NCBI RefSeq assembly: GCF_011742925.1
Contig: NZ_WAEL01000010.1
Span: 186,001-250,000 of the forward strand
Direction: 5' to 3'
DNA length: 64,000 nt
Source: Fibrivirga algicola
Lineage (GTDB): Bacteria; Bacteroidota; Bacteroidia; Cytophagales; Spirosomataceae
Shown piece by piece: positions 7,481 through 16,379 of the stretch. The notes below the pieces were generated by a model, which saw nothing but the letters and a program-made list of their open reading frames with translations, was not told the origin of the DNA and did no database searches. The stretch's first letter is position 1; each line of letters starts with the position of its first letter. The position numbers and the translations under genes were made by a program.

Positions 7481-10402
7481 ATGATTGGCACTGGTGAGCC
7501 ATCTATTAACCCAGCCAAAATGATTGACCGTTTAGATACAGATTTTGCCCTCCATGCGGCTGGACTGGGTGTATGGGAGTTCGATACAACTACTAACCAA
7601 CTCGTTTGGGATGCCCAGTGCCGGGCACTGGCTGGTCTGCCCGACAATAGTCAGCTATCGTCCGAATCGGCTGCTCCGTATATCCATCACGATGATATCG
7701 ACCGGTTTCAGAAAGCTGTGCAGTGGGCCAGCAACCCGGCATCGACTGGTGTATTTGATGAAATTTGCCGAATTGCGCCAACTAATACCGGGGTGATACG
7801 GAAAGTCCATCTCTGGGGACAGGCGTATTTTGACCCGGCTGGCAAACTGATGCGCTTTGGCGGGGTGGCTCAGGCGGTTGCTCAAGACGCCATCGTTGCT
7901 AGTCAGGGAATTAGCAGCGAGCAACAACTGTACACAGTGATTGAACAGGCACCATTGGCTATTGCTCTGTTTAAAGGAGAAGATATGGTGTTTGAGGTCT
8001 GCAATGAAGTTATGCTGACCATCATCGGAAAAGATAAGTCGGTACTTGGCCGCCCATTAGCCGATGCCGTTCCTGAACTGAAAGGGCAGGGCTTCATGGA
8101 GTTGCAGCAGCGGGTCTATGCAACCGGAGAACCTTACTTTGGTTATGGCGTGCCTGCTAAACTGGCGGGTGATCACGGACTTGACGAAAAGTACTTCGAC
8201 TTTTCGTATACACCCATGCGTGACCCGGATGGACGCGTAGTGGGCGTACTGGTATCAGCAACCGATGTCTCCAGGCAAGTGCGGGCTCACCAAAAAATAG
8301 CCATGAGTGAGGCGCATATGGAATTATTGCGCAATACAGTCCCCGCCATGATTTTCTACCTCGACGGCGAGCAACGTTATCGGTCCTACAACCAGACATT
8401 CATGCAGTGGTTCGGTGTGGATTCGACAGGCGCTATTGGCAAAACCGTCCGCGAATTTATTGGTGACGAAGTCTATCAGTCGTTGTTCCCTCACCTTACC
8501 AGGGCGTATGCTGGTGAGCTGGAAACTTTTGAGGTCAGAGCCCCTGCCCGAATGGGGAGTAAGCAATGGCTGAGGATCGTGTATACCCCACACAAAACAC
8601 CGGAAGGCGTTGTGCAGGGTATTATCGTGCTGGCAACCGACATTACTGAAAGCAAACAGATTGAACTGAGTCTCCGCGACAGTGAAGCTCGTTTTCGCTC
8701 ACTGATCGAAGAAGCGCCGGTAGCTACCTGTCTCTTTGTCGGTACAGACCTGGTCATGGAAGTCATCAATGAATCGATGCTGGCAATTTTTGGGAAGGGA
8801 GACCAGATACAGGGCATGACATTGACCGACGCCGTGCCCGAGATGGCCATTCAGGTGTTTCCCGAGTTACTACGTGAGGTGATGCGCACGGGTAAAACGT
8901 ACGTGGCCCGGGGAGCAAAAGCGGACCTGATCAAAAACGGCCAGTCAGGTACGTACTACCTGGATCTCACCCATAAACCGCTACGCAACGGTGACGGAGA
9001 GGTGTATGCCGTCTTGACCATGGCCATAGACGTAACCGAGCAAACCCTGGCCCGCCAGAAGTTGGAGGAAAGCGAAATGAAATTACGCTCGGTGATTTTG
9101 AGCGCTCCATCGTTGATCGCCATTGCCTTGCTGGTAGGCCGTAATCTAATCATCGATTCGCCCAACCAGGCGTTTCTGGATACCGTCGGAAAAGGCAACT
9201 ACGTGGAAGGTAAATCGCTGGCCGCCGTTATGCCAGAACTGGAAAGGCAGCCATTTCTATATCTGTTAGACACCGTATATACCACCGGGCAGCCTTACCA
9301 GAGCTTTGGATCGCCAGTAACCATTGTAAAGAATGGAGTAGAGGGACAGTATTACTTCAACGTGTCGTTTACGCCTTTGCTCGATGCCCAGGGGGCGGTG
9401 TATGCCATACTGGATATCAGTGTGGACGTAACCGATCAGATTGTGGCCCACCAGAAAATTGAGGAAAGCGAAGCGCGCTACCGGAATCTGGCAACCCATT
9501 TGGAAGATCTGGTCCGTCGACGTACCTACGAGCTCGATGCCACCAACGAACAGCTGGCGTCGACGATTGAGGAACTGGCCGCTACCAACGAAGAACTGAC
9601 TGCTACAAACGAAGAAATTGCCAGCAGTAACCAGGACTATATCGCCATTAACAACGACCTGCAAACGACCATTGCGCTCCTTAATCGGTCGAATGATAAC
9701 CTGCAACGGTTTGCCTACGTGGCCAGCCATGATTTGCAGGAACCCCTGCGCAAAATTCAACAGTTTGGCAATCTGCTAAAGACCGAACATGCTGCCAAGC
9801 TAGGCGACGAGCAAATTTACCTGGATCGAATGCAGGCGGCTGCCGAGCGGATGTCGAGTCTGATTCGTGACCTGTTGAGCTACTCACACATTACGGCCCG
9901 CACGGAAGTAAGAGAACCCGTTTCGCTCGATCAGGTGGTTAGGCAGGTGCTGACCGATTTGGAATTGGTGATTCAGGAGAAGAATGCACAGATCCATGTA
10001 GATCTGCTGCCAACGATCATTGGCGATGCTTCTCAGCTTGGTCAGCTTTTCCAGAACCTCGTCAGCAACGCCCTGAAATTTCACCAGCCTGGTGCGCATC
10101 CTGTTGTTACTGTTCGGGCGCAACACATACTGCATGCCGACCTGCCCGAAGATGTGGTCCCTATTCATCAGACGCCGCTTTACCACCTGATCGAGGTGGC
10201 CGACAATGGGATTGGCTTCGACCCGCAGTATACCGGCCGCATCTTCGAGGCTTTTCAGCGGTTACACCGACGGCATGAATACAGTGGCACTGGTATTGGT
10301 CTGTCGATCAGTGAGCGAGTGGTTACCAGCCATGGCGGCGCCATAAAGGCAACCAGTCAGCCGGGTCAGGGGGCAACCTTCAGCGTGTACCTGCCGGTAT
10401 AG
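7481..10402 (+). CDS. Multi-PAS sensor histidine kinase
   Basis: A 973-residue soluble hybrid-free kinase. Five PAS domains follow each other (about 20-140, 150-268, 278-396, 404-522, 531-651), then a long coiled coil (655-736) with repeated 'ATNEEL' heptads, the dimerisation domain with phospho-acceptor His750 (YVASHDLQEPL), and the ATPase domain with N box (QNLVSNALKF, about 855), G1 (DNGIGF, about 907) and G2 (GTGIGLSI, about 936). PAS 2, 4 and 5 share a common pattern (APxxIALF...VN/CE.ML.I.GK...G..LA.AVPEL), evidence of internal duplication. No membrane helix or receiver domain is present, and no response regulator is adjacent, so it signals in the cytoplasm to an unlinked partner. Confidence 0.95.
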   Translation: MIGTGEPSINPAKMIDRLDTDFALHAAGLGVWEFDTTTNQLVWDAQCRALAGLPDNSQLSSESAAPYIHHDDIDRFQKAVQWASNPASTGVFDEICRIAPTNTGVIRKVHLWGQAYFDPAGKLMRFGGVAQAVAQDAIVASQGISSEQQLYTVIEQAPLAIALFKGEDMVFEVCNEVMLTIIGKDKSVLGRPLADAVPELKGQGFMELQQRVYATGEPYFGYGVPAKLAGDHGLDEKYFDFSYTPMRDPDGRVVGVLVSATDVSRQVRAHQKIAMSEAHMELLRNTVPAMIFYLDGEQRYRSYNQTFMQWFGVDSTGAIGKTVREFIGDEVYQSLFPHLTRAYAGELETFEVRAPARMGSKQWLRIVYTPHKTPEGVVQGIIVLATDITESKQIELSLRDSEARFRSLIEEAPVATCLFVGTDLVMEVINESMLAIFGKGDQIQGMTLTDAVPEMAIQVFPELLREVMRTGKTYVARGAKADLIKNGQSGTYYLDLTHKPLRNGDGEVYAVLTMAIDVTEQTLARQKLEESEMKLRSVILSAPSLIAIALLVGRNLIIDSPNQAFLDTVGKGNYVEGKSLAAVMPELERQPFLYLLDTVYTTGQPYQSFGSPVTIVKNGVEGQYYFNVSFTPLLDAQGAVYAILDISVDVTDQIVAHQKIEESEARYRNLATHLEDLVRRRTYELDATNEQLASTIEELAATNEELTATNEEIASSNQDYIAINNDLQTTIALLNRSNDNLQRFAYVASHDLQEPLRKIQQFGNLLKTEHAAKLGDEQIYLDRMQAAAERMSSLIRDLLSYSHITARTEVREPVSLDQVVRQVLTDLELVIQEKNAQIHVDLLPTIIGDASQLGQLFQNLVSNALKFHQPGAHPVVTVRAQHILHADLPEDVVPIHQTPLYHLIEVADNGIGFDPQYTGRIFEAFQRLHRRHEYSGTGIGLSISERVVTSHGGAIKATSQPGQGATFSVYLPV

Positions 10403-10429
10403 CGGCTGTTCAGATGAACGTTGACTGGG

Positions 10430-11575
10430 TTACTGTGTTTGGTTCAACGTACCCGGTGTGCGACCTTGCTGGCGCGACAGCGTGACGTTGGGCAGGTGAG
10501 GTAATACCAGTCGGGCGAAGTGCCCGGCTTCTTCAATGAGCGGATAGCCTGAGAAAATGAACGCCCGGATCCCCATGTCCATGTACCGGTTAATTTTCTC
10601 AACGATCTGCTCGGCGCTACCCACCAATGCACCACCCGCGCCCGATCGGGCTTTGCCAATGTCGGTCCACAACAGCGGCTCTACGAACCCTTCGGTATCG
10701 GCTGCTTCCCGAAGTTCGTTCTGTCGACGTACCCCCAGCGACCACGAACTTTGCGACGCATTTTTCAACGCTGCCCCACGTACCGGGTCGAATTTCGACA
10801 TGATGTGTCGTGACCAGTCGCGGGCTTCTTCTTCCGTTTCGCGAACGATCATATGAATGCGTAAGCCAAAATCAACCGTGCGTCCGTACCGCGCCGCCCG
10901 CTCCGATACGTCCTGCATGTTGGCGTAAAGCAGCTCCTCGGTTTCGGGCCACATCAGAAACACATCGCAGTATTGTGCACATACATCCCGGGCCCCGTCG
11001 GAGGTGCCACCAAAGTAGAGTAGTGGCCCGCCGTTCTGCTGGAGCGGTTTCACGACATCGGCAGCTAGACTGATTTTGCCATAAACAGGTCCATCATGTT
11101 CGATCCGGTCCTGGATCCAGGCCTGCTTCAGGATCTGGATCGTTTCGGCGCAACGCTGGTACCGGAAGTCGGCATCTTCACGGTAACCGGGCAAATCCGA
11201 ATTGATGATGTTGATCGTGAGCCGCCCCTGTACCATATGGTCGAGCGAGGCCAGCGTACGGGCCAGCATTGGCGGATGCATTTCGCCGCACCGGATAGCT
11301 GTCAGTAAGTTGATGCGATGCAGGGCGGGTGCTACACCGCCCGCAAAGGGAATGACTTCCTGACCAACCATGTAGGAAGTAGGAAGCAGCAGGTTGCTAA
11401 AACCCAGCTTTTCGGCTGTGAGCGCAATGTCCCGACAATGCTCGAACGTGCTGCGCGACGGGTCACGCACGCTAATGAATTCGGTGTCTTCGCCGCAGAG
11501 ATCCGAGAACCAGGCTACCTCGCAGACACGCTCCGTTGTTCGGGCAGGTACTGGTATAATGGGCTGATGAAGCAT
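10430..11575 (-). CDS. LLM-class flavin-dependent monooxygenase, SsuD-like
   Basis: A 381-residue luciferase-like TIM-barrel monooxygenase most like FMNH2-dependent alkanesulfonate monooxygenases (SsuD), which cleave sulfonates to an aldehyde and sulfite. Family features include EVAWFSDLCGEDTEF near the N-terminus, GRLTINIINSDLPGY (117-131), PLLYFGGTSDGARD (184-197) and the C-terminal GSAEQIVEKINRYMDMGI. No SsuE reductase or ABC transporter is adjacent, so the exact substrate (sulfonate, sulfone or other) is open. Convergent with the kinase gene, 27 bases apart. Confidence 0.85.
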   Translation of the reverse strand: MLHQPIIPVPARTTERVCEVAWFSDLCGEDTEFISVRDPSRSTFEHCRDIALTAEKLGFSNLLLPTSYMVGQEVIPFAGGVAPALHRINLLTAIRCGEMHPPMLARTLASLDHMVQGRLTINIINSDLPGYREDADFRYQRCAETIQILKQAWIQDRIEHDGPVYGKISLAADVVKPLQQNGGPLLYFGGTSDGARDVCAQYCDVFLMWPETEELLYANMQDVSERAARYGRTVDFGLRIHMIVRETEEEARDWSRHIMSKFDPVRGAALKNASQSSWSLGVRRQNELREAADTEGFVEPLLWTDIGKARSGAGGALVGSAEQIVEKINRYMDMGIRAFIFSGYPLIEEAGHFARLVLPHLPNVTLSRQQGRTPGTLNQTQ

Positions 11576-11615
11576 TGTGGTGGTATTGATTGGGTAATTT
11601 AGGGATTAGGGGGCT

Positions 11616-11635
11616 GGGGCGGTTCCGCGTCCGGG
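11616..11635. repeat. Half-copy of the GC-rich dispersed palindrome family
   Basis: The 20 bases match GGGGCGGTCCCGCGTCCGGG with one change (C to T at the eighth base). Related arms lie at 17503, 37314 and, as a full inverted pair, 62485-62574. It sits between two minus-strand genes. Confidence 0.7.
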
Positions 11636-11648
11636 TAGAAGCCGAACA

Positions 11649-12932
11649 TTACTGTTTCATGCGCCAGTAAATTAATAACCCGACTGCCCCGGCAATGGCT
11701 ACGTCGCGGGCTTCGCGGGCCGATCCGTTGCTGAGTAACCACAGGCAGAGCAACACCGCCAGTATAGCTACGAACCAGCCACCAACTACCCGGAACTGGG
11801 CAGGGGGGACTTGGGTACGTTGTCTCAAAACGGGCAACGCGGCACAGGTGAGGGTGAAATACGCTAACCGGATCAGCGTACTGAGCGTCAATGCGTACAG
11901 GAACGTACCTGTAACCGCTAGAATCAGTTGCAGCGTGGCGGTAATCAGGATAGCGGCGTATGGCGTTCGGAAACGGGGATGTGTACTGGCCAGCCAGGTT
12001 GGCAGTTGCTCCTGTTCGGCCATGGCGAAGAGCAGCCGTGGACCTGTCAGCATGAGGGCGTGCAACGTGCCCAGCGCCGTGATCAGGGCCACAACGGTAA
12101 TAAATAATGCCCCACCCGCGCCGATGAATTGCCCGGCGGCATCGGCCAGCGGCCGTTCCGAATGAGCCAGATCGGGCAGCGTGCCGATACAAACGACCTG
12201 CACCGCCAGGAACAGAATTGCCACCGTGCCAATGGCAACCAGCAACGATAGTGGCACTGTTCGTTGTGGCTGTTGTACTTCGCCCGATGGAATGGCTGCC
12301 ACATCAAAACCTGAAAAGGTGAAGATCAGCAGCAAAACAGCCTGTGAAAAGGGCGCGTAGGCTGGGAATGTTGGCAACGTAAACGCGGCTTTGTCGACGA
12401 AGAACAGGCCAACACCCGCGAACGTACCAATTGCCAGCAACTTGCTGAGGGTGAATACGGTATTAATCCGCGCCGAGCGTTGTACACCAATGTAATTAAG
12501 CAGGGCTAACCCCACGACCAGCGTAGTTATGACTCCAGCCCGTTCCCAGCCTTCGGCCAGTTGGGGCCGGAAAACAGCGGCGTAGTTGACAAACAGATTA
12601 CAGATCGAGGCGAACGCCGCTACCCGCGATAGCCAGAACAGCCAGCCCACTTCGAAACCAACTAACGGGCCGAACGCGACGCGGGTATATAGGTATGGTC
12701 CACCCGTGCCGCTGAACCGGCTGCTGACTTCGGCAAAGCAGAGAATGATCAGCGTTACCACGGCCGCACTCACGCCATAAGCGAGCAGACTCCAGGTACC
12801 CACCAGCGTATACAGTTTGGCCGGTAAACCCAGAATCCCCGCGCCAATGGTAATGTTGATGATCAGCGCGATGAAATCGAACCGATTAATGCCGCGTACT
12901 AATGGCCCATTGCCGGTTGGTAGCTGACTCAC
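11649..12932 (-). CDS. APC-family amino acid permease
   Basis: A 427-residue protein with about twelve membrane helices. The helix-1 motif INITIGAGILGLP (26-38) and the helix-3 segment are typical of the amino acid/polyamine/organocation superfamily. The start is GTG at 12932, whose bases overlap the TGA stop of the upstream peptidase gene (GTGA), a strong sign of translational coupling. The pairing suggests import of amino acids released by the secreted M28 peptidase; substrate range is unknown. Confidence 0.88.
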   Translation of the reverse strand: MSQLPTGNGPLVRGINRFDFIALIINITIGAGILGLPAKLYTLVGTWSLLAYGVSAAVVTLIILCFAEVSSRFSGTGGPYLYTRVAFGPLVGFEVGWLFWLSRVAAFASICNLFVNYAAVFRPQLAEGWERAGVITTLVVGLALLNYIGVQRSARINTVFTLSKLLAIGTFAGVGLFFVDKAAFTLPTFPAYAPFSQAVLLLIFTFSGFDVAAIPSGEVQQPQRTVPLSLLVAIGTVAILFLAVQVVCIGTLPDLAHSERPLADAAGQFIGAGGALFITVVALITALGTLHALMLTGPRLLFAMAEQEQLPTWLASTHPRFRTPYAAILITATLQLILAVTGTFLYALTLSTLIRLAYFTLTCAALPVLRQRTQVPPAQFRVVGGWFVAILAVLLCLWLLSNGSAREARDVAIAGAVGLLIYWRMKQ

Positions 12933-14584
12933 TTTACTGACGCCTTACTGCCGAATTTGGTGCCGAAAAAGTCGCCGGCGTTCCAGACGGGGCGGTCGTT
13001 GGCCTGGGCCGTGAGGTAGCCGATCAGGAATTGAAGCTGCACATGCCGGGCTGCTGCAGTCCAGTCGAACGGCTGATTCATGTCGTCCTGCGGGGTGTGG
13101 TAAATGGTGGCCCGCCAGTCGAGGTTGAGCTTAGTGCCATTGCGGTCATCGCCGGTGGTGCTGCCACTTTTAACATAAATGGCCGGAATACCCTGCCGGA
13201 CAAAGCTGAAGTGATCAGACCGCATAAATACCGACTGCTCGGGAATGGGGTCCTGCGCAATTTGTACACCCACAAATTTGGCGGCCGCTTCTACAGCACC
13301 TTTCATGCTCGAATGCTCGGAACCATACGGCACAATGTCGAGCAGCGGGTGGAAGAAGAAGGGCATGTCGAGGCAGAGGTTCGCCACGATCTTGTCTTTC
13401 GGAACGGTCGGGTTGCTGGCGAAATAATCGGAGCCGAGCAGGCCCATTTCTTCGCCCGTCAGTGCCACGAACAGAATAGACCGGCGGGGTTTCTTTGGCA
13501 GCGTCGAAAAGAGCCGGGCCGCTTCCAGGTTGATCGATACCCCCGATGCGTTGTCGTGCGCCCCGTTATTGATCGAGTCACCTTTGACCGGACGGGTAAT
13601 GCCCAGGTGGTCGAGGTGCGACACGTAGACTACGTATTCGTCTTTCAGTTTGGGGTCTGTACCGGGCAGCAGGCCAATGATGTTTTCGCCAATAAGGCCG
13701 TCGGTGATCTCGGTCTGGGTACGTGCCTGCGCCGATATATTGAGGGGGAATGACTGGGGTTGGTTCTTGTTGGCGGTCAGACGGGCTTCTTCAAATGTTT
13801 TGTCGGCTTTGGCGAACAGCGAGCGGGCTGTTTCGTCGCCCATCGAGGCAATCACTTTCAGCTGTGAGTAGGTACGTTGCGCCTGCCCGTTGGCGTCGGT
13901 CCAGCGGTAGGTGGCTTGCCGGTTGCGCGGTGCGTTCGATTCAATGCGGGCGCTCACATCAGTGGGCAGGCTGAATGTAATGATGCCTATGGCTCCGCGA
14001 GTGGCCGCCACTTCCTGCTTGGCCGAGTTGGAATAGGCCCGCTGGTTCGACGGAAACGTAGAGGGGGCGCCGTTAAAGCAGGCCACGATTTTACCCCGTA
14101 CATCAACCCCTGCATAGTCGTCGTAACCCAGTTCGGGTGCCGACACGCCAAACCCAACAAACACGACCGGTGCCGATACTTCGCTGATCGCCGCATTGTA
14201 ATTCGGGCTCAAAAAGAAGTTTTTGCCGTAGGTAAGCTGCCGAGTGCTCCCGTCCTGAATCAGCGCCATGGTGCTGCCTTCATCACGTACCTGAGCTTTC
14301 CGCAACGGCACCGCCTGCCGAAAACCGCCTTTCTGACCGGCGGGCTTAAAGCCCAGCTCGGTAAATTGCTTTTCCACGTACTGCGCCGCCAGTTCAAAAC
14401 CCGGTGTTCCCGGTTTGCGTCCCTGTAGTTTATCGTCGGAGAGGTACCGCATGTGCGCCTCGATGGCTTCGGGCCGAACACGTTTGGCCGCCTGTTGCGC
14501 GTCGGTAGGAATGCTGATGGTCTGCGCGGATACGGACTGAATCAGGCCGGCGCACAGGAAGAGGAAAATATGCTTCTTCGTCAT
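12929..14584 (-). CDS. Secreted M28 metallopeptidase with PA domain
   Basis: A frame is open up to 14704, but ATG 14584 begins a signal peptide (MTKKHIFLFLCAGLIQSVSA, cleaved before QT), giving 551 residues. A protease-associated domain is inserted at about 135-215. The M28 di-zinc site is complete: SHLDH (about 322-326), AHDNASG with bridging Asp about 344, Glu378/379 in TGEEMG, Asp406 in LCLDM, and His458 in RSDHFS. M28 enzymes of this layout are aminopeptidases or carboxypeptidases working in the periplasm or outside. The stop overlaps the permease start by four bases. Confidence 0.92.
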   Translation of the reverse strand: MTKKHIFLFLCAGLIQSVSAQTISIPTDAQQAAKRVRPEAIEAHMRYLSDDKLQGRKPGTPGFELAAQYVEKQFTELGFKPAGQKGGFRQAVPLRKAQVRDEGSTMALIQDGSTRQLTYGKNFFLSPNYNAAISEVSAPVVFVGFGVSAPELGYDDYAGVDVRGKIVACFNGAPSTFPSNQRAYSNSAKQEVAATRGAIGIITFSLPTDVSARIESNAPRNRQATYRWTDANGQAQRTYSQLKVIASMGDETARSLFAKADKTFEEARLTANKNQPQSFPLNISAQARTQTEITDGLIGENIIGLLPGTDPKLKDEYVVYVSHLDHLGITRPVKGDSINNGAHDNASGVSINLEAARLFSTLPKKPRRSILFVALTGEEMGLLGSDYFASNPTVPKDKIVANLCLDMPFFFHPLLDIVPYGSEHSSMKGAVEAAAKFVGVQIAQDPIPEQSVFMRSDHFSFVRQGIPAIYVKSGSTTGDDRNGTKLNLDWRATIYHTPQDDMNQPFDWTAAARHVQLQFLIGYLTAQANDRPVWNAGDFFGTKFGSKASVK

Positions 14585-14725
14585 AATATCGTAACGTACT
14601 GCTAAGCTTGTTGTGAGGAGTTGCGCCGGGAATACATCGTCCGGCTTATCTATTGCCAAGATAAGGCACATTCGGAGCAAAATGCCGAATAGCGCCTCCT
14701 GCACCCTTAAATTGATGTGGCCAGA

Positions 14726-15757
14726 TTATAAAATCGGCGGCTCTTTTGGCGTGTAGGCGTTGAGGCTGGCTTGCAGACGCCTCAGAATGGCGTATCGCAG
14801 GCGGGCGGGTTCGAGCACCTGCATGCCGTCGCCAAAGCCCAGAATTTCCTTTTCCAGTTCGAAATTGTGCTGCACCAGCAGCTGCACCACAATACCTGTT
14901 TTGGTGCGTTCCACAACCTGCTGCGAGTGGTGCAGGGGCTTGGTCTCGACATACGGGGCGTGCCGGGTGGTAACAAACAGTTTTACCTGAACCGGTTGCA
15001 TTGTCTCGCTTACCGTCACGCCGATCACGTGTTGGTAGTAGTGGTTGGGGTCGATGTGCGTATTCGGTACGTAGTCTACGTCAGGGTTTGTGCGGATGGT
15101 CAGCATTCGATCCAGCGCCAGATTAGTTATCATCCCTTTCCCATCGCGTAGACCCACGGCAAACCAGCGGTTCTTAAACTCTTTGAGCCACCAGACATGG
15201 AACGTAAATGTTTGCGGTGCCCGCGCCGAAAACGACTGGTATTGAAGCGATAATGCCTGTTTCTGAACTACTGCCTGATATAGAGCGTCCAGTAGATGAA
15301 GCCCTTTCAGGTTGTCATTCTTCTCAAAATCAATGACCGGCGCCGACTTTTGAGCGGTCGAATACACATGGTCTTCCAGCTTCTGCACCACCTCATTGAG
15401 CGCCGTAAAGTGCGAGAAGCCCCGGAATTGCTTGAGCACCTCAACAGCTTCATTCATCCGCGACAGGTCACCGTCCGATAGTGGAATGTTGGTGATGCTG
15501 TAGCTCGGGTCTTCGTAGGTGTAGTACTTTTTATCGACCACCACGATCGGCGCAAAATAACCAAGCTTGTCGCTCCGCATCATCTGCAAATCCGCCTGCA
15601 CGGTGCGGCGACTGATGCCCTTATCAATGCCCTCATATTGGTAGAGCGCTTCGGATACCCGCTCCATAAGGTCGTCGAGTGTCCAGGTACGTTGCCGGTT
15701 GCGCAGGCAGGCGTCGAGCGTTTTGTAGCGAACAAGGGCATTCCGGTTGGCAGGCAT
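14726..15757 (-). CDS. WYL-domain transcriptional regulator
   Basis: A 343-residue regulator with an N-terminal winged helix-turn-helix (about 5-80; ISRRTVQADLQMM is the recognition region) and a WYL domain (about 150-230) followed by the WCX-type C-terminal extension. WYL domains sense ligands, in several systems nucleic acids or nucleotides, and often guard defence and RNA-repair operons. It is divergent from the SPFH-RtcB pair across a 622-base gap with a 27-bp dyad at 15836-15862, about 80 bases upstream of its start. This makes it the likely regulator of that operon and of itself. Confidence 0.92.
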   Translation of the reverse strand: MPANRNALVRYKTLDACLRNRQRTWTLDDLMERVSEALYQYEGIDKGISRRTVQADLQMMRSDKLGYFAPIVVVDKKYYTYEDPSYSITNIPLSDGDLSRMNEAVEVLKQFRGFSHFTALNEVVQKLEDHVYSTAQKSAPVIDFEKNDNLKGLHLLDALYQAVVQKQALSLQYQSFSARAPQTFTFHVWWLKEFKNRWFAVGLRDGKGMITNLALDRMLTIRTNPDVDYVPNTHIDPNHYYQHVIGVTVSETMQPVQVKLFVTTRHAPYVETKPLHHSQQVVERTKTGIVVQLLVQHNFELEKEILGFGDGMQVLEPARLRYAILRRLQASLNAYTPKEPPIL

Positions 15758-15835
15758 GATACACGAATCTAAAATGATATAGCGTGGTAGGCTTTAAATA
15801 GTCTGAATCCGGATACTATTTCCTTAAAAATAATT

Positions 15836-15862
15836 CAACTGCGCAAAAAGACTGCGCAGTTG
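15836..15862. promoter_or_regulatory. 27-bp dyad, likely WYL-regulator operator
   Basis: Perfect arms CAACTGCGC (15836-15844) and GCGCAGTTG (15854-15862) with a 9-base spacer. Because TGCGCA is itself palindromic, the site also contains a direct repeat ACTGCGCA at 13-base spacing. It lies in the divergent region next to the WYL gene. Confidence 0.55.
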
Positions 15863-16379
15863 GCCCAAACCTTTGTCGTAGTGGAAGCGCAATTAACCAA
15901 ACCAGACGCGAGTTTCTGCATAGCTCCGTAGTGTCGCAGCCCCTGGCTGATCCCGATATGCTGTTGGTTATGAAGCGATTCCATTAAACATGCAGGTTCG
16001 AATCCTGCTATCAACTCTCAAAAAGTTGATCCGTTGGTTGGGAAGTTGACCACTTCTAAAAATGGTCTCTCGAAAATGAATTAGTCAGAAGCGACCCTGT
16101 GGCGGTTGAACTTGTTCGGCCAACACAGTTTAGCGAGAGCCAGCAGGCCGGTAACGCGGCTGTCGGGCGTATAGGGTGACGGCAAACAGAGTTAGGTAAA
16201 TGAATAGGCTGGCCATACTGAGTTGCGTATGACGGTCTGTTTCTCTACCCGCTCAGGTTGCAATAGCCTCAGACAAATGCAGTCGCCAACCGGCTTCCGC
16301 ACTGGCTAAACGGGGCGCTTTCTGACTGATTTTAATTACTTATTCACCCAAGTATTATCTACCTAATTCCCCAATACCA
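15863..16379 (+). other. Structured noncoding leader of the SPFH-RtcB operon
   Basis: No frame of useful length occurs, yet the stretch is rich in complementary segments. These include the tRNA-like minihelix (15963-16015), ATCAACT/AGTTGAT (16010-16016 with 16024-16030), GAAGT/ACTTC (16042-16056), the overlapping GACCA/TGGTC, a long-range CTCTCG/CGAGAG pair (about 16067-16072 with 16134-16139) enclosing CTGT..GTTG/CAAC..ACAG, and GCCG/CGGC (about 16147-16160). Either a separate small RNA or a long 5' leader would explain this. No canonical promoter was found, though AACCTTTG (15868-15875) is one base from the -7 consensus. Confidence 0.45.
15963..16015 (+). ncRNA. tRNA-like acceptor/T-arm minihelix
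   Basis: GCAGG-TTCGAAT-CCTGC (15992-16008) is a perfect T-arm with the canonical seven-base TTCGAAT loop. It is followed at once by exactly seven bases, TATCAAC (16009-16015), which pair with GTTGGTT (15963-15969) over six of seven positions (one G-U). Only 22 bases separate the 5' strand from the T-arm, too few for D- and anticodon arms, and no CCA is encoded, so this is not a tRNA gene. It lies between a WYL regulator and SPFH-RtcB genes, where tRNA-mimicking RNAs would be biologically sensible: bacterial Y RNAs such as YrlA, encoded beside rtcBA, carry a tRNA-like module. Confidence 0.45.

Noticed and set aside
15921-15992. Possible full tRNA using the A-box-like TAGCTCCGTAGT at 15921
   Set aside because: No acceptor strand before it pairs with TATCAAC, and no anticodon stem forms between it and the T-arm. 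Only the minihelix is supported.
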